NCBI GenBank assembly: GCA_903863935.1
Contig: CAIPDV010000072.1
Location: forward strand, 1-64,000
Direction of reading: 5' to 3'
Source of the DNA: an uncultured Bacteroidota bacterium
GTDB taxonomy: Bacteria > Bacteroidota > Bacteroidia > JABEUT01
Length of the DNA stretch: 64,000 nucleotides
Within the stretch, counting starts at the first letter, position 1. Each line of letters starts with the position of its first letter. The translations under genes and the position numbers were made by a program. Positions 1 to 9,209 of this stretch are shown here, piece by piece. The notes beneath the pieces were generated by a model. The model did not search any database. It was not told the DNA's origin and saw nothing but the letters and a program-made list of their open reading frames with translations.

Positions 1-22
1 AGGAGTATCAAATGAATTTAAG

Positions 23-112
23 AACCCTGAAGGGGTGAAATTATATCACCCTTTCAGGGTTTGAAATGCGCCGATATTTGTAGTTTCTATAATAATTACA
101 TCCCTTCGGGAT
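23..112. repeat. Palindromic intergenic repeat element (two hairpins)
   Basis: A 16-base inverted repeat (23-38 against 46-61, one mismatch, 7-base loop) is followed by a smaller hairpin with 5-base arms (ATCCC 100-104, GGGAT 108-112). Paired hairpins of this look are common dispersed intergenic repeats in Bacteroidota. It lies downstream of the minus-strand gene ending at 188 and may help end its transcript. Nothing else is seen in 1-187. Confidence 0.6.
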
Positions 113-187
113 TGAATGCAAAAATAAAACCAAAAAGCGGTTGGTTATTTATCCACGACCTGAAGTGGGAGTGGCAATTGGAATACA

Positions 188-619
188 TTATTTATCGGAA
201 CAATGATAAACTACTGTTTGACCGTTTGCCTTTGACATCAGATCCAATTCAGTATCTGAAAGCCCAATTAAGTAATCATAAGAAATATGTCCTTTATCAT
301 TATATTGAATCAGTACATTTTTTGATTTTCCATTATAGATTTTTTCAAAAACAATTTTGAAGGTGGATGCATCTCTTGATTTAAAATGTAAATTAACATT
401 AAACAAGCTATCCTGTCTAAAATATAAAGTTTGAGCAGAGTCCCATGTTCCAACCCATAATTTATTACATAATCTATGAATGATGCTATCATTCATTTTT
501 AGTGTGTCTTTGGGCTGGTTCTCATTAAATAGTAATGAACTTGCAAATGCATGGTGGCAGTTAATCCCAATATGGAGAATTAAAATACAGAATAATATTT
601 TAATTTGGTTTATAATCAT
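188..619 (-). CDS. Small secreted protein, function unknown
   Basis: A protein of about 143 residues with an N-terminal hydrophobic signal (INQIKILFCILILHIGIN) and a mature part containing LWVGTWDSAQTLYF, then alternating beta-type segments. The WVGTW opening and overall beta character recall lipocalin-like small domains, but I do not recognise a family. I chose the ATG at 619 over one 21 bases upstream because the upstream gene stops at 621-623 and a purine-rich stretch precedes 619; the two genes are separated by one base, so translational coupling is likely. It is the last gene of the minus-strand run that begins at recA. Function cannot be given. Confidence 0.75.
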   Translation of the reverse strand: MIINQIKILFCILILHIGINCHHAFASSLLFNENQPKDTLKMNDSIIHRLCNKLWVGTWDSAQTLYFRQDSLFNVNLHFKSRDASTFKIVFEKIYNGKSKNVLIQYNDKGHISYDYLIGLSDTELDLMSKANGQTVVYHCSDK

Positions 620-620
620 T

Positions 621-1994
621 TCACCTCTCCTTCTCCACAAACCTCACACCCAATCCCTCCAATTCCTCCAACAGAAGCAGGTATATTTCTTTTACGGTTG
701 GTATTTGAACACCTGTCAGTTTTATGTTACCTTCGAGAATAAGTTTAGTAATTATTCCAACTGGTAAGCCTACGGTTTTAGCCATAGCAGTATGAATGGC
801 GTCATCTCCTTTTACAACTAATGAAGATTCTATTTTATGTTTGGTGACGCTTCGGTCACCACCATGACGTTTACCGTCATTGGTTTTATCTTTCTTGGGC
901 ATTTCATATTCAAACTGGTGCTGCATAACAATCATGTCAATATCACCATCCTTGAGTTTCCATTTCTCCTCTAAAAGGGTTTGCAGCATCATAGCAGGAG
1001 TGGCATTTTTAACACCCAGTTTGGCATCACCAAATAAGCCGAGCCATTCTAATTTGTATAGTATCTCGTTATTCATTTCATGGCCCAGATAATCAAGCAG
1101 GCGGGTTTCGGTATCTTCTTTTTCCAATGGTAAGAACAATTCTAAAAACTCCTTATTGGTAAGCTCTTCCGAATTCGGAATGATATACGTATCATCTGTC
1201 ATTCCTAATTGTACAAATACATTCCATGCTTCGCAATAACCTTCCTTGCGCAAGGTGCCTCGCAAAAGTGTTTGCACGTCTTCAATTCCATAAACCGAAC
1301 GATAGCTTATTGAGTCGCGGTTGGCATAGCCTTCAAAATCTCCGTACCCGTCAATGCTAATAGGTTCAGTCCGAGTAAAAAGTTTGTGATAGGGAATGAA
1401 CGCAAATTTTCCATTCTCCAGATATTTTGCCGTGCCTTGTCCTGCTAATATTACATTCTTCGGGGCCCAGGTAAACTTATATCCCCAGGGGTTGTCATCC
1501 GATTCAGGTGCAATTAAGCCACCAGTATAGGATTTAAAAGAAGTTAATTTTCCGCATTGTGCTTTAATGTGGTCAATTATTTTCATTGCAGATGCGTGGT
1601 CAATCCCCGGGTCTAAACCCGATTCATTCATCAAAATGATTCCAGCTTTTTTTGCTTCTTCATCTAACGCTTTCATTTCCGGAGAGACGTAAGAAGCAGT
1701 TACCATATTCTTCTTGAATTTTACACATTGCTTTGCTATTGCTGGATGCAAGAATGCCGGTAACATAGATACGACCAAATCAGCCCGCTGAATTTCTTCA
1801 CGGGTTTTGGTTTCATCGTTTGTATCAAGTGCAATCGCCCTCGATTTTGGATGGTTCTTAGTTTTTTGTTGAGCGAGGTCCAAGGATGTATCGGCAACGG
1901 TAACTTCATAGTCGCTAATCGACGCAACTTTTAAAAGGTACTCGATTAAGGTGGATGCTGAACGCCCTGCGCCAAGTATTAAGATTTTTTTCAT
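621..1994 (-). CDS. Saccharopine dehydrogenase-family NAD(P) oxidoreductase
   Basis: A 457-residue protein opening with a Rossmann motif (ILILGAGRSAS, residues 4-14), followed by the saccharopine dehydrogenase NADP-binding domain and the conserved C-terminal domain (MNESGLDPGIDHASAM near residue 125; VHxT-type active region less clear). Known members are Lys9-type saccharopine reductases joining or splitting 2-aminoadipate semialdehyde and glutamate in lysine metabolism, although some family members act on carboxynorspermidine or opines. It overlaps the FAH-family gene upstream by 4 bases (ATGA), so the two are certainly co-transcribed. Whether lysine is the true substrate cannot be read from the sequence; no other lysine-degradation gene is nearby. 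Confidence 0.85.
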   Translation of the reverse strand: MKKILILGAGRSASTLIEYLLKVASISDYEVTVADTSLDLAQQKTKNHPKSRAIALDTNDETKTREEIQRADLVVSMLPAFLHPAIAKQCVKFKKNMVTASYVSPEMKALDEEAKKAGIILMNESGLDPGIDHASAMKIIDHIKAQCGKLTSFKSYTGGLIAPESDDNPWGYKFTWAPKNVILAGQGTAKYLENGKFAFIPYHKLFTRTEPISIDGYGDFEGYANRDSISYRSVYGIEDVQTLLRGTLRKEGYCEAWNVFVQLGMTDDTYIIPNSEELTNKEFLELFLPLEKEDTETRLLDYLGHEMNNEILYKLEWLGLFGDAKLGVKNATPAMMLQTLLEEKWKLKDGDIDMIVMQHQFEYEMPKKDKTNDGKRHGGDRSVTKHKIESSLVVKGDDAIHTAMAKTVGLPVGIITKLILEGNIKLTGVQIPTVKEIYLLLLEELEGLGVRFVEKER

Positions 1995-2602
1995 TTAACC
2001 TCAAATTCCAGAAGTTTTTCAATACCTATAAAGGCTTCCAGCTTATCACCCACTGAAACCGGTCCGACTCCTACAGGAGTTCCGGTAAATATCAAATCAC
2101 CCTGTTTCAGAGTAATAAATTTCGATACGTACTCTATAATAACATCGAATTGATAAAGCAGATCGCGGGTATTGCCTTCCTGAACAGTTGTTCCATTAAT
2201 ATCCAGGTGGAATGGAACGGTATAAAGATTTACAAAATCACTTTTAGGAATGAATTTCCCGATGGGAGCAGAGCCATCAAACGCTTTAGCCATTTCCCAC
2301 GGGAGGCCTTTCTTCTTGCATTCGGCCTGCAGATCGCGGGCTGTGAAGTCAATGCCTACCGAAATTTCTTCGAAATATTTATGGGCGAATTGCTTTTCAA
2401 TGTTTTTTCCGTTCCGGTTAATTTTCAAAACTATTTCCACTTCGTGATGTACATCTTTCGAAAAATCAGGGTAGAAAAATGGTTTGCCCTCCGTAATTAA
2501 AGCAGTTTCCGGTTTCATAAAGAAAACAGGACTTCCGGTGGCTTCCGCTTTCATTTCCTTAATGTGTTCGGAATAGTTTCTTCCAATGCAAATAATCTTC
2601 AT
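1991..2602 (-). CDS. Fumarylacetoacetate hydrolase (FAH) family protein
   Basis: A 203-residue compact FAH-fold enzyme of the FAHD1/acylpyruvase size class. Visible signatures: IGRNYSEHIKEM at the N-terminus, the metal-binding HHEVEIVLKI segment (about residues 51-60), IDFTARDLQ, KAFDGSAPIG and FTGTPVGVGPV near the C-terminus. Family members cleave acylpyruvates or decarboxylate oxaloacetate with a Mg or Mn ion. It sits 5 bases after the TPR lipoprotein gene and overlaps the dehydrogenase gene after it by 4 bases, so it belongs to the recA-led transcript. The physiological substrate is unknown. Confidence 0.88.
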   Translation of the reverse strand: MKIICIGRNYSEHIKEMKAEATGSPVFFMKPETALITEGKPFFYPDFSKDVHHEVEIVLKINRNGKNIEKQFAHKYFEEISVGIDFTARDLQAECKKKGLPWEMAKAFDGSAPIGKFIPKSDFVNLYTVPFHLDINGTTVQEGNTRDLLYQFDVIIEYVSKFITLKQGDLIFTGTPVGVGPVSVGDKLEAFIGIEKLLEFEVK

Positions 2603-2607
2603 AGGTG

Positions 2608-3711
2608 CTATTTATGATATTGTGTTTTCAGGCGCTTATACGATTTTGCTGCTTCCCTGAAGCTATGATTCAGGTTAAATGAATGTGCGTAATCGTACAT
2701 GGCATTATCAATCTGGTTAAGCTTTTCATAGCAATTTGCCCTTCCGTAATAAGCCATATAATAGCTGGTGTCACTCTTTATAGCCTGATTAAAACAATCC
2801 AATGATTTAGCATAATCATTTTTATTCTCGAAGTAAATATCGCCCATGTTATAAAAGGCATGTTTGCGCAATGTATCCGGTAACTGATATATGGAATCAA
2901 CCTGCATAATTTCACTGTATGCCTTCAGTGCATCATCATAATCTCCGCCAAACTGGTAGAACAGGCCTTTGTCGTAATATGGCTCAGGATTTTGCGGCTG
3001 TATTTGAATAGCGATGTTATAATAGTTCAGGGCAAGCGGGCTGCCTTTGCTTGCAAAAATTACCCCAAGCTGAATGTAGGCAAGAAAATATTTAGGGTCC
3101 TGTTCCACGGCAGTCTTCATACTGGAAATAGCCAAAGCCGTATCATGTTTTTCCATAAAGATCATGCCTTTCAGGAAATATTCCTTAGCTAAATAGGGGT
3201 TGACCTTTATTGCTTTATCAATCAAGTCAATGGCTTCGGGGTATTTCTTCACGTAAAAATAAAGTTCGGCTAGCTTTAGCATGGCCTCCGTATTTTTCGG
3301 ATTTAAGCGGATGGAAGCTTCAAATGCATCTCTTGCTTCGTGCGTATGCCCGGTAGTAAAGTCAACATCGGCAAGACTGAAAAAATATTCAGCTTTGGTG
3401 CTATCAAGTATTACTGCTTTGGTCAGATCCCCAAGCGCAGGCCCCAAGTTTTTGTTAAGTGCTTCTAATTTACCCCGGTTCCAATAAGCATCTGCATCTT
3501 TCGGGTTCGCGGTTAGCTTTCCGGTATAGAAGTTTATCTTAGCTGAAATAGTATCCGCATGTTTCGATGCCGAATCCGCACCTGTAACGGTAGGGTTCGT
3601 TTTAACATTACCAGTATGGCACGACGAAACTAGAAAGCCAAAGCCTAAAAGCCAAAGTTTAAAAACTGAATTCCGGATTTTGAATAAAGAAGGAGTTTTC
3701 AAATAATTCAT
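2608..3711 (-). CDS. TPR-repeat lipoprotein
   Basis: A 367-residue protein whose signal ends in a lipobox (GFLVSSC, Cys about residue 31), so it is a predicted lipoprotein. The mature part is nearly all tetratricopeptide repeats, roughly eight, with typical W/Y, G, A and P positions such as DADAYWNRGKLEALNK and YYMAYYGRANCYEKLNQ. TPR scaffolds hold protein partners; in Bacteroidota such lipoproteins often sit in outer-membrane assembly or stress complexes, but nothing here names a partner. It starts 25 bases after recA stops. Confidence 0.85.
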   Translation of the reverse strand: MNYLKTPSLFKIRNSVFKLWLLGFGFLVSSCHTGNVKTNPTVTGADSASKHADTISAKINFYTGKLTANPKDADAYWNRGKLEALNKNLGPALGDLTKAVILDSTKAEYFFSLADVDFTTGHTHEARDAFEASIRLNPKNTEAMLKLAELYFYVKKYPEAIDLIDKAIKVNPYLAKEYFLKGMIFMEKHDTALAISSMKTAVEQDPKYFLAYIQLGVIFASKGSPLALNYYNIAIQIQPQNPEPYYDKGLFYQFGGDYDDALKAYSEIMQVDSIYQLPDTLRKHAFYNMGDIYFENKNDYAKSLDCFNQAIKSDTSYYMAYYGRANCYEKLNQIDNAMYDYAHSFNLNHSFREAAKSYKRLKTQYHK

Positions 3712-3736
3712 AACCCAAAGGTCAACATTTTTATCG

Positions 3737-4777
3737 TTACGCTTTCACCGCGAGTGCTTCTTTTATTTTGTTTTCAATTTCTTCTGCAAGTTCCGGGTTG
3801 TCAAGGAAGATTTGTTTTACAGCATCGCGGCCTTGTCCAAGGCGGGTTTCACCATAACTGAACCATGAACCACTCTTCTTGATGATATTCTTTTCAACGC
3901 CAATATCTACAATTTCGCCTACTTTGGAAATACCTTCTCCATACATGATGTCAAACTCTGCTACACCGAATGGAGGAGCCATTTTGTTCTTAACTACTTT
4001 TACGCGGGTACGATTTCCAATTACTGCTTCCGCTTCTTTCAATTGCCCTATTCGGCGAATATCGAGTCGGATAGAAGAATAAAATTTCAATGCATTTCCA
4101 CCGGTAGTGGTTTCCGGATTACCAAACATAACACCGATTTTTTCCCTTAATTGGTTGATGAAGATACAGCAGCATTTTGTTTTGCTGATGGTGCCTGTAA
4201 GTTTACGCAATGCCTGAGACATTAACCTGGCCTGTAATCCCATTACTGAATCTCCCATTTCTCCTTCAATTTCACTGCGTGGAGTAAGAGCGGCTACGGA
4301 GTCAATTACAATAATATCAATTGCCCCAGAACGGATAAGATTGTCAACAATTTCAAGTCCTTGTTCGCCGTTATCGGGTTGTGATATTAAAAGGCTTGAA
4401 ATATCCACGCCCAATTTCTGTGCGTAGTTCATATCAAATGCATGTTCCGCATCTACAATAGCAGCTATACCGCCAGCTTTTTGCGCATTAGCTATGGCAT
4501 GAATGGCCAACGTTGTTTTTCCGGAAGATTCAGGGCCATAAATTTCGATTACACGGCCTTTTGGAAGACCACCAATACCAAGTGCAATATCCAGAGTAAG
4601 TGAACCGGTTGGTATTACTTCCTGAATTTCTATAGGGGCGTCGCCCATTTTCATTACGGTTCCTTTTCCGTAAGTCTTCTCTATTTTATCAAGCGTAAGC
4701 TGAAGAGCTTTCAGCTTTTCTGAATTGTTATTGATTTCTTTTTTGTCTTCTTTTTTCTTTTCTACTACCTTTTCCAT
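3737..4777 (-). CDS. recA: Recombinase A
   Basis: A 346-residue RecA, the ATP-dependent strand-exchange protein of homologous recombination and the SOS response. Walker A is GPESSGKTT (residues 81-89); the family signature region [11 protein letters not shown] and the DNA-binding loop [20 protein letters not shown] are intact. The N-terminus carries a Lys/Glu-rich extension of about 20 residues before the core. The following lipoprotein, FAH and dehydrogenase genes are tightly spaced on the same strand. No clear LexA-type operator was recognised in the 138-base gap upstream. Confidence 0.98.
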   Translation of the reverse strand: MEKVVEKKKEDKKEINNNSEKLKALQLTLDKIEKTYGKGTVMKMGDAPIEIQEVIPTGSLTLDIALGIGGLPKGRVIEIYGPESSGKTTLAIHAIANAQKAGGIAAIVDAEHAFDMNYAQKLGVDISSLLISQPDNGEQGLEIVDNLIRSGAIDIIVIDSVAALTPRSEIEGEMGDSVMGLQARLMSQALRKLTGTISKTKCCCIFINQLREKIGVMFGNPETTTGGNALKFYSSIRLDIRRIGQLKEAEAVIGNRTRVKVVKNKMAPPFGVAEFDIMYGEGISKVGEIVDIGVEKNIIKKSGSWFSYGETRLGQGRDAVKQIFLDNPELAEEIENKIKEALAVKA

Positions 4778-4915
4778 GAGTCAATTTTTTATGTGTTTTA
4801 TTTAAGGAATTGTAAATATATGTAAATATGAAATTGCCGTAGATGAATGTTAACAACTAAATGACATTTAACTACAATACGTAGTTATTTGCGACTAAAT
4901 ACTGTGTGGTTGGAA

Positions 4916-6793
4916 TTATTTTTTATCGAGTTCCGTAAACACGGAATTGTTGCTAATGTACTCAGGCACTACTTGTTTCATCTTGCCTACAATACTCATG
5001 TCGTTTTTTGTAGATGCAAGCCTTGAAAGTTCATCGATATATGTAGAAATAGTGTTGAAGTCATATTCCTTCACTTTTGCTATCATGATAAGCGGATGAT
5101 GCGTAGGCAATGTATTTTCGGAAGTATGCAAAAGTTCTTCGTATAGTTTTTCTCCCGGACGGAGACCTGTGAACACAATTTTTATGTCTTTATCTAACGT
5201 AAGGCCTGAAAGCTGGATCATTTTCTTAGCAAGGTCGAGCACCTTTACGGACTTACCCATATCGAAAATAAATACCTCGCCGCCCTTACCAATCGCCCCG
5301 GCTTCCAGCACCAATTGGCAACTTTCGGGGATAGTCATAAAGAAACGGGTAATTTCAGGATGGGTGATTGTAACCGGTCCTCCCTTTTCTATTTGTTGTT
5401 TGAAACGCGGAATAACTGAACCATTCGAACCAAGTACATTTCCAAATCGTGTGGTTATGAATTTGGTTTTATTCTGATGTGCATTTAACGACTGTACGTA
5501 GATCTCGGCTACACGTTTGGATGCGCCCATTACGCCTGTCGGATTAATTGCCTTATCCGTAGAGATCATTACAAAGGTTTCCACATCGTATTTCACCGAA
5601 AGATCTGCGAGGATACGGGTTCCTGCTATATTCACATTCACCGCCTCCACCGGGTTATCTTCCATCACGGGAACGTGTTTATAAGCCGCAGCATGGAATA
5701 CCGTTTGCGGTCTGGTATCCTTGAATATAGATTCCATGCGGCTTTGGTTGCATATATCTGCCAAGATTACGGAACAAGGAATACCAGAGTTCATTTCATT
5801 TATCTCCAGTTGAAGGTCATAAATAGCAGACTCAGCTTGGTCAACCAGAACAAGTAGCTTAGGATGATATGGAATAATTTGCCTTACAATTTCACTGCCA
5901 ATAGAACCTGCAGCACCTGTAATTAAAACCGTTTTATTTTTAAGCTGAGATTCAATTTTGTCTTTGTCTAATACTATTGGGTCGCGTTCAAGCAGGTCTT
6001 CAATACGTACTTTTTTAATTTGCTTAAAGCTCAGTTCCCCGTTTATCCAATGGTTGATTGGAGGAACATTCAGTACCTTGGTATTGTATTTAAGACAGAT
6101 ATCGGTTATCTCATTTTTGCGCTCATAAGAAATATCGGCGGTAGATAAAACCAGGTGGGCTACATTGTTGCTTTCCAGCAGTTCTTTCAGTTTAGTGGGA
6201 GAATATACGGTGATACCTTCCAACCGTTTGCCCCAGTTGTTTTTATTTTCATCTAAAAATGCAAGCACCTCGTATTTTGTTCCTGCATCACGGTCAACAG
6301 CCCGTTTGGTAACCAGCCCGGCATCATCGGCACCATAAATAATAATGCTGCGTTTATTTTTCGGGGAGGTGGAGGTTGCTTCAGTGTAAATGCTTTTGTA
6401 GATCAGTCTTCCGGCAATCAACAGGAATGCAGAAGAAAAGCACTCAATAATTACGATGGAGTAGGGCACAATAAAATGTTTCCAGGGGGTCATATAAAAC
6501 ACAACATTGGAAACTGCAAAAAATGCACTCACCACAGAAAGTATCACTACTATCTGCACCATATCGCGTGAGCCAGTGTAGCGGATTATGTTTTTATAAA
6601 GCCCTGTAACGTAAAAACTGATACCCCTGCAGACTAATACAAAAGGAAAAACATAAATGAATGTTACCCGTTCCGACTCGGGGATGTAGAAGTTAAAACG
6701 TAGCAGGTAGGCAAGCGTGAGGGAAAAGAAGCAAATGAACACATCTATAAGAAGTATTGACCAACGCGGAAGAAAACTACGTACTACGTTCAT
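4916..6793 (-). CDS. Membrane nucleotide-sugar 4,6-dehydratase (WbpM/CapD type)
   Basis: A 625-residue polysaccharide biosynthesis protein. Four membrane segments occupy about residues 10-140, followed by a Rossmann-like CoA-binding-type domain (SIIIYGADDAG) and a catalytic SDR domain (VLITGAAGSIGSE, near residue 290). The catalytic stretch ISTDKAINPTGVMGASKR has Met where short homologues have Tyr, matching the Ser-Met-Lys triad described for large WbpM-like enzymes. Such enzymes dehydrate UDP-GlcNAc at the inner membrane to make 6-deoxy amino sugars for O-antigen, capsule or glycoprotein glycans. No other glycan-cluster gene is adjacent, so here it stands alone between recA and small TPR and cyclase genes. 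Confidence 0.92.
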   Translation of the reverse strand: MNVVRSFLPRWSILLIDVFICFFSLTLAYLLRFNFYIPESERVTFIYVFPFVLVCRGISFYVTGLYKNIIRYTGSRDMVQIVVILSVVSAFFAVSNVVFYMTPWKHFIVPYSIVIIECFSSAFLLIAGRLIYKSIYTEATSTSPKNKRSIIIYGADDAGLVTKRAVDRDAGTKYEVLAFLDENKNNWGKRLEGITVYSPTKLKELLESNNVAHLVLSTADISYERKNEITDICLKYNTKVLNVPPINHWINGELSFKQIKKVRIEDLLERDPIVLDKDKIESQLKNKTVLITGAAGSIGSEIVRQIIPYHPKLLVLVDQAESAIYDLQLEINEMNSGIPCSVILADICNQSRMESIFKDTRPQTVFHAAAYKHVPVMEDNPVEAVNVNIAGTRILADLSVKYDVETFVMISTDKAINPTGVMGASKRVAEIYVQSLNAHQNKTKFITTRFGNVLGSNGSVIPRFKQQIEKGGPVTITHPEITRFFMTIPESCQLVLEAGAIGKGGEVFIFDMGKSVKVLDLAKKMIQLSGLTLDKDIKIVFTGLRPGEKLYEELLHTSENTLPTHHPLIMIAKVKEYDFNTISTYIDELSRLASTKNDMSIVGKMKQVVPEYISNNSVFTELDKK

Positions 6794-6825
6794 AATGAAT
6801 AATCACAAAGGTAGGGAATTAGGAA

Positions 6826-7320
6826 TTAATGTGTAGGGATAAAATAAAACCACCCATTGACATTTGTATCTTTTATTGGGTAACCTAATTCTTTCGCCTT
6901 ATACAAATCAGGGATACCCCAAGTTGTTGGTATGCCATTTTGTAACATACCTAATCGATATCCTCTATCATAATATGCTTTTGCAAATTTTGGATTTAAT
7001 GCAATTGATTTGTGATAATCACTCCATGCCCAAGAAGTATCATGCGGACGAACAATTGAATCTTCATGAAAAAGGTCCCCGTCTAATAATGTGTTTGCTC
7101 TTTCATCATACGCTTCTGCGTAATCAGGCTTCAGTTTAATTGCTTTGTCAAAGTCAAATAAAGCATTTAAATAATTTCTCTGTTTAGAGTAAATCAACCC
7201 TCTTTGGTAATAAGCTGTTGCATTATTGGTGTCAGCATTAATCACTTTTGTTAAGCTATCTTGGGCAGAGCTCAGTTGCACAAAGAAGCAAAAAAAACAG
7301 GTATATAAAAAGGCTTTCAT
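6826..7320 (-). CDS. Secreted TPR-repeat protein
   Basis: A 164-residue protein with a signal peptide ending near SSAQ (residue 19) and about three TPR units (ATAYYQRGLIYSKQRNY; AEAYDERANTLL; FAKAYYDRGYRLG). Periplasmic or surface location is predicted. It lies 33 bases upstream of the dehydratase gene on the same strand. No partner or role is evident. Confidence 0.75.
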   Translation of the reverse strand: MKAFLYTCFFCFFVQLSSAQDSLTKVINADTNNATAYYQRGLIYSKQRNYLNALFDFDKAIKLKPDYAEAYDERANTLLDGDLFHEDSIVRPHDTSWAWSDYHKSIALNPKFAKAYYDRGYRLGMLQNGIPTTWGIPDLYKAKELGYPIKDTNVNGWFYFIPTH

Positions 7321-7342
7321 ACATTCTCAAAAATAACAAAAT

Positions 7343-7972
7343 CTACCCAACCATCCCCACCGCCCTCACCGGCGAACCATACGCTTGTTCTATTTTCAAC
7401 GGCAAGCATTGAAATATAAATTCCGTGTTCGGCAATGTATCCATATTACACATGTTTTCGATGATGAGGATTTCTTTGGCCAATACAATTTTATGGTTGG
7501 GCAGACTCAAATCCGGGACAGGGTCCAATGAAATGGAATCAAGCCCTATTCCCTTTAAATGGAATGTTGTGAGCCATGTAGCGGCTTCGGTTGTAAGCGT
7601 TGGAAACCCTTCAAAATAGGCCTCTGTTTTCCATTTGGCAGACCAACCCGAATTGAATAAAATGAATTCAACATTCTTGATTTTATCTTCAAATTGTTTC
7701 AGAAAATCGAGCGTAATATTTTTTCCGGCAAGATGTTTGCAATCTATTACTATAGCTTTTCCCATGAATTTATCTACCGGAAAATCATCCAAACATTTAG
7801 CCCCTTTAATAATATGAATTGGAGCATCCATATGGGTAGCTGTATGCGTGTACATAGTAATCTTTACCTCCGGATACCCTTCTATTTCTTTGCGTTCAAA
7901 AATGGGTTTTTCAGTCCCCGGGAAAACAGAAATATCAGGAGAGAGAATGTGAGAGAGGTCGATAATTTTCAT
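7343..7972 (-). CDS. Cyclase/kynurenine formamidase-like metal hydrolase
   Basis: A 209-residue member of the cyclase family (PF04199). The metal-binding signature HTATHMDAPIH, about residues 43-53, is intact, as are SHILSPDISVFPG at the start and GIGLDSISLDP later. Family members include arylformamidase (KynB) and isatin hydrolase, so an amide or lactam hydrolase is likely, but no tryptophan-degradation gene is nearby to fix the substrate. The coding start lies only 2 bases after the toxin gene stop at 7975. A near-copy of its first 19 codons lies 590 bases upstream at 8476-8559, see that entry. Confidence 0.85.
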   Translation of the reverse strand: MKIIDLSHILSPDISVFPGTEKPIFERKEIEGYPEVKITMYTHTATHMDAPIHIIKGAKCLDDFPVDKFMGKAIVIDCKHLAGKNITLDFLKQFEDKIKNVEFILFNSGWSAKWKTEAYFEGFPTLTTEAATWLTTFHLKGIGLDSISLDPVPDLSLPNHKIVLAKEILIIENMCNMDTLPNTEFIFQCLPLKIEQAYGSPVRAVGMVG

Positions 7973-7974
7973 CC

Positions 7975-8262
7975 CTATAATTTCAACAGCCTGTAAGAGT
8001 GATGAACTGTCAAAATATCAATAGTAGTTTTGCTGATGATATGATACACTATTCTATAAGAACCAATAATAAGTTCCCTGATATTTTCATTTCCGGCTTC
8101 CGGAACTATTCTGCCTGAATATGGGAATTCTTCCAGAATTTCCGTTCTTTTAAAAAAGTTGTTTACCTGGATTCGGGCATATTTTTTTGAATCCTTGGAA
8201 ATGTATTCAGCAATGTTATTGATATCATCTATAGCTTGGTTTGTCCACCTTACTAAAGCCAT
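7975..8262 (-). CDS. Type II toxin, RelE/ParE family
   Basis: A 95-residue protein with ParE-like features: an N-terminal WTNQAIDDINNIAEYISKDS helix pair, a FPYSGRIVPE turn and a C-terminal GSYRIVYHIIS-DILTVHHSYR beta hairpin. RelE-fold toxins cut ribosome-bound mRNA while ParE types poison gyrase; HHSYR-ending proteins of this kind are usually called ParE-like, but the target is not certain. Its start overlaps the antitoxin gene by 10 bases. The pair stands between a full cyclase gene and a remnant of that gene's 5-prime end. Confidence 0.85.
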   Translation of the reverse strand: MALVRWTNQAIDDINNIAEYISKDSKKYARIQVNNFFKRTEILEEFPYSGRIVPEAGNENIRELIIGSYRIVYHIISKTTIDILTVHHSYRLLKL

Positions 8263-8432
8263 TTCTTTAATTTTGCTTTTGCCTCTTTGGTAGAATGTAT
8301 TTTGCCTGCTTTTGATTGTTCAAGCCCTATTTCTATCTTTTGCAGAAGAATTATTCTGTCGATTACTTCTTCCACTGAAAATTTTTCAGGAAGGGTCTTT
8401 AATGTTGACAGGAGTTTCTTTTTCGTTAACAT
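8253..8432 (-). CDS. Antitoxin partner of the RelE/ParE toxin
   Basis: A 59-residue reading frame (MLTKKKLLSTLKTLPEKF... ending AKAKLKKWL) directly upstream of, and overlapping by 10 bases, the toxin gene. The sequence has an FSVEEVIDRIILLQKIEIGLEQ helix and a STKEAKAKLKKWL tail, the layout of small antitoxins that pair with RelE/ParE toxins in Bacteroidota. I translated it by hand because it is below usual ORF cut-offs. The gene order antitoxin-toxin with overlap is the standard one, so autoregulation by the complex is likely. Confidence 0.85.
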   Translation of the reverse strand: MLTKKKLLSTLKTLPEKFSVEEVIDRIILLQKIEIGLEQSKAGKIHSTKEAKAKLKKWL

Positions 8433-8475
8433 AATCGTGTATTTACAAATGCTAATATACCGCTTTTTACTTCAT

Positions 8476-8559
8476 CTAAGACTTAAAACCTAATTCTTCC
8501 TTTCCCGGAAAAACAGAAATATCAGGAGAGATAATATGGGAGAGGTCGATGAGCTTCAT
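8476..8559 (-). pseudogene. Truncated duplicate of the cyclase gene 5-prime end
   Basis: Read on the minus strand from ATG 8557-8559, this gives 27 codons then TAG. The first 19 residues match the intact cyclase at 7972 except two conservative changes (MKLIDLSHIISPDISVFPG here; Ile3 and Leu10 there). Identity stops abruptly after the FPG codons. It sits 15 bases after the lipoprotein gene 8575-9126, where the cyclase start would be expected if the toxin-antitoxin pair were absent. It is best read as the old start of the cyclase, left behind when the pair entered together with a second copy of the 5-prime end. Confidence 0.8.
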
Positions 8560-8574
8560 AGAAGAAAAGGTCTC

Positions 8575-9126
8575 CTATTTCTTAACCGTGAACGTGCTTA
8601 AAATATTCTCACCAAGTTGCTGAGACTTTGCCCATTTATCCTTAGGGGTAGTAAGCGTTAGTATATAAATTTTGCCATCATACGGACGGTACAGTTGTTC
8701 ATAGGTCATACCAATAGAGTATTGGTCACCGCTGAAAATAACCTGCTCATAATCTCCATCTTCATCAGTAAGCTTTTTTTGGGATATCATGGTAAAGTTG
8801 GTCAGTACGTTTTTAAGTTGTTCCGCTGCCATTTTCGATAAGGCATCCAGATCAATATTCTGGCCCATCATATCGCGGCTGGTCATATTTATCACCTCAA
8901 TATTCAGTGGATTGGCACTATCAGGCTGCGCAGTTATGGTAAACGGAATAGAACCTTCGCCCGGCTTTAATGTCCATGTAGGAGGATATTGAATGGAGTA
9001 CTTATCTTGTGCAAAGGTTTTCCAGTCAGCAGGCGCAGTAAACGTTTTTGTTTTGGCTGTTTTATTTCCTCCCTGTCCGCAGGAAGCAAGTATAACAATG
9101 GCTAATAGTACAGCTAATTTTCTCAT
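8575..9126 (-). CDS. Lipoprotein with PsbP/DcrB-like domain
   Basis: A 183-residue lipoprotein; the signal ends in ILASC (Cys at residue 16). The mature part (FTAPADWKTFAQDKYSIQYPPTWTL, then repeating beta strands and a C-terminal ENILSTF helix) fits the PsbP/DcrB-like fold seen in many small bacterial lipoproteins of unknown function. It is upstream of the cyclase remnant and the toxin-antitoxin pair on the same strand, and probably once formed an operon with the cyclase. No role can be named. Confidence 0.75.
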   Translation of the reverse strand: MRKLAVLLAIVILASCGQGGNKTAKTKTFTAPADWKTFAQDKYSIQYPPTWTLKPGEGSIPFTITAQPDSANPLNIEVINMTSRDMMGQNIDLDALSKMAAEQLKNVLTNFTMISQKKLTDEDGDYEQVIFSGDQYSIGMTYEQLYRPYDGKIYILTLTTPKDKWAKSQQLGENILSTFTVKK

Positions 9127-9209
9127 AGGCTTGGTTTTGTTGATGGTGTATTAAAGGTCAAAAGTAAAAAAATAATCGGGGTACTACTATTAATTATAGG
9201 GGAGAGGTT

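Noticed and set aside
61-360. 99-codon plus-strand frame at the window start
   Set aside because: It begins in a palindromic repeat and runs antisense through the secreted-protein gene 188-619, which has a signal peptide and coupled start. No recognisable domain.
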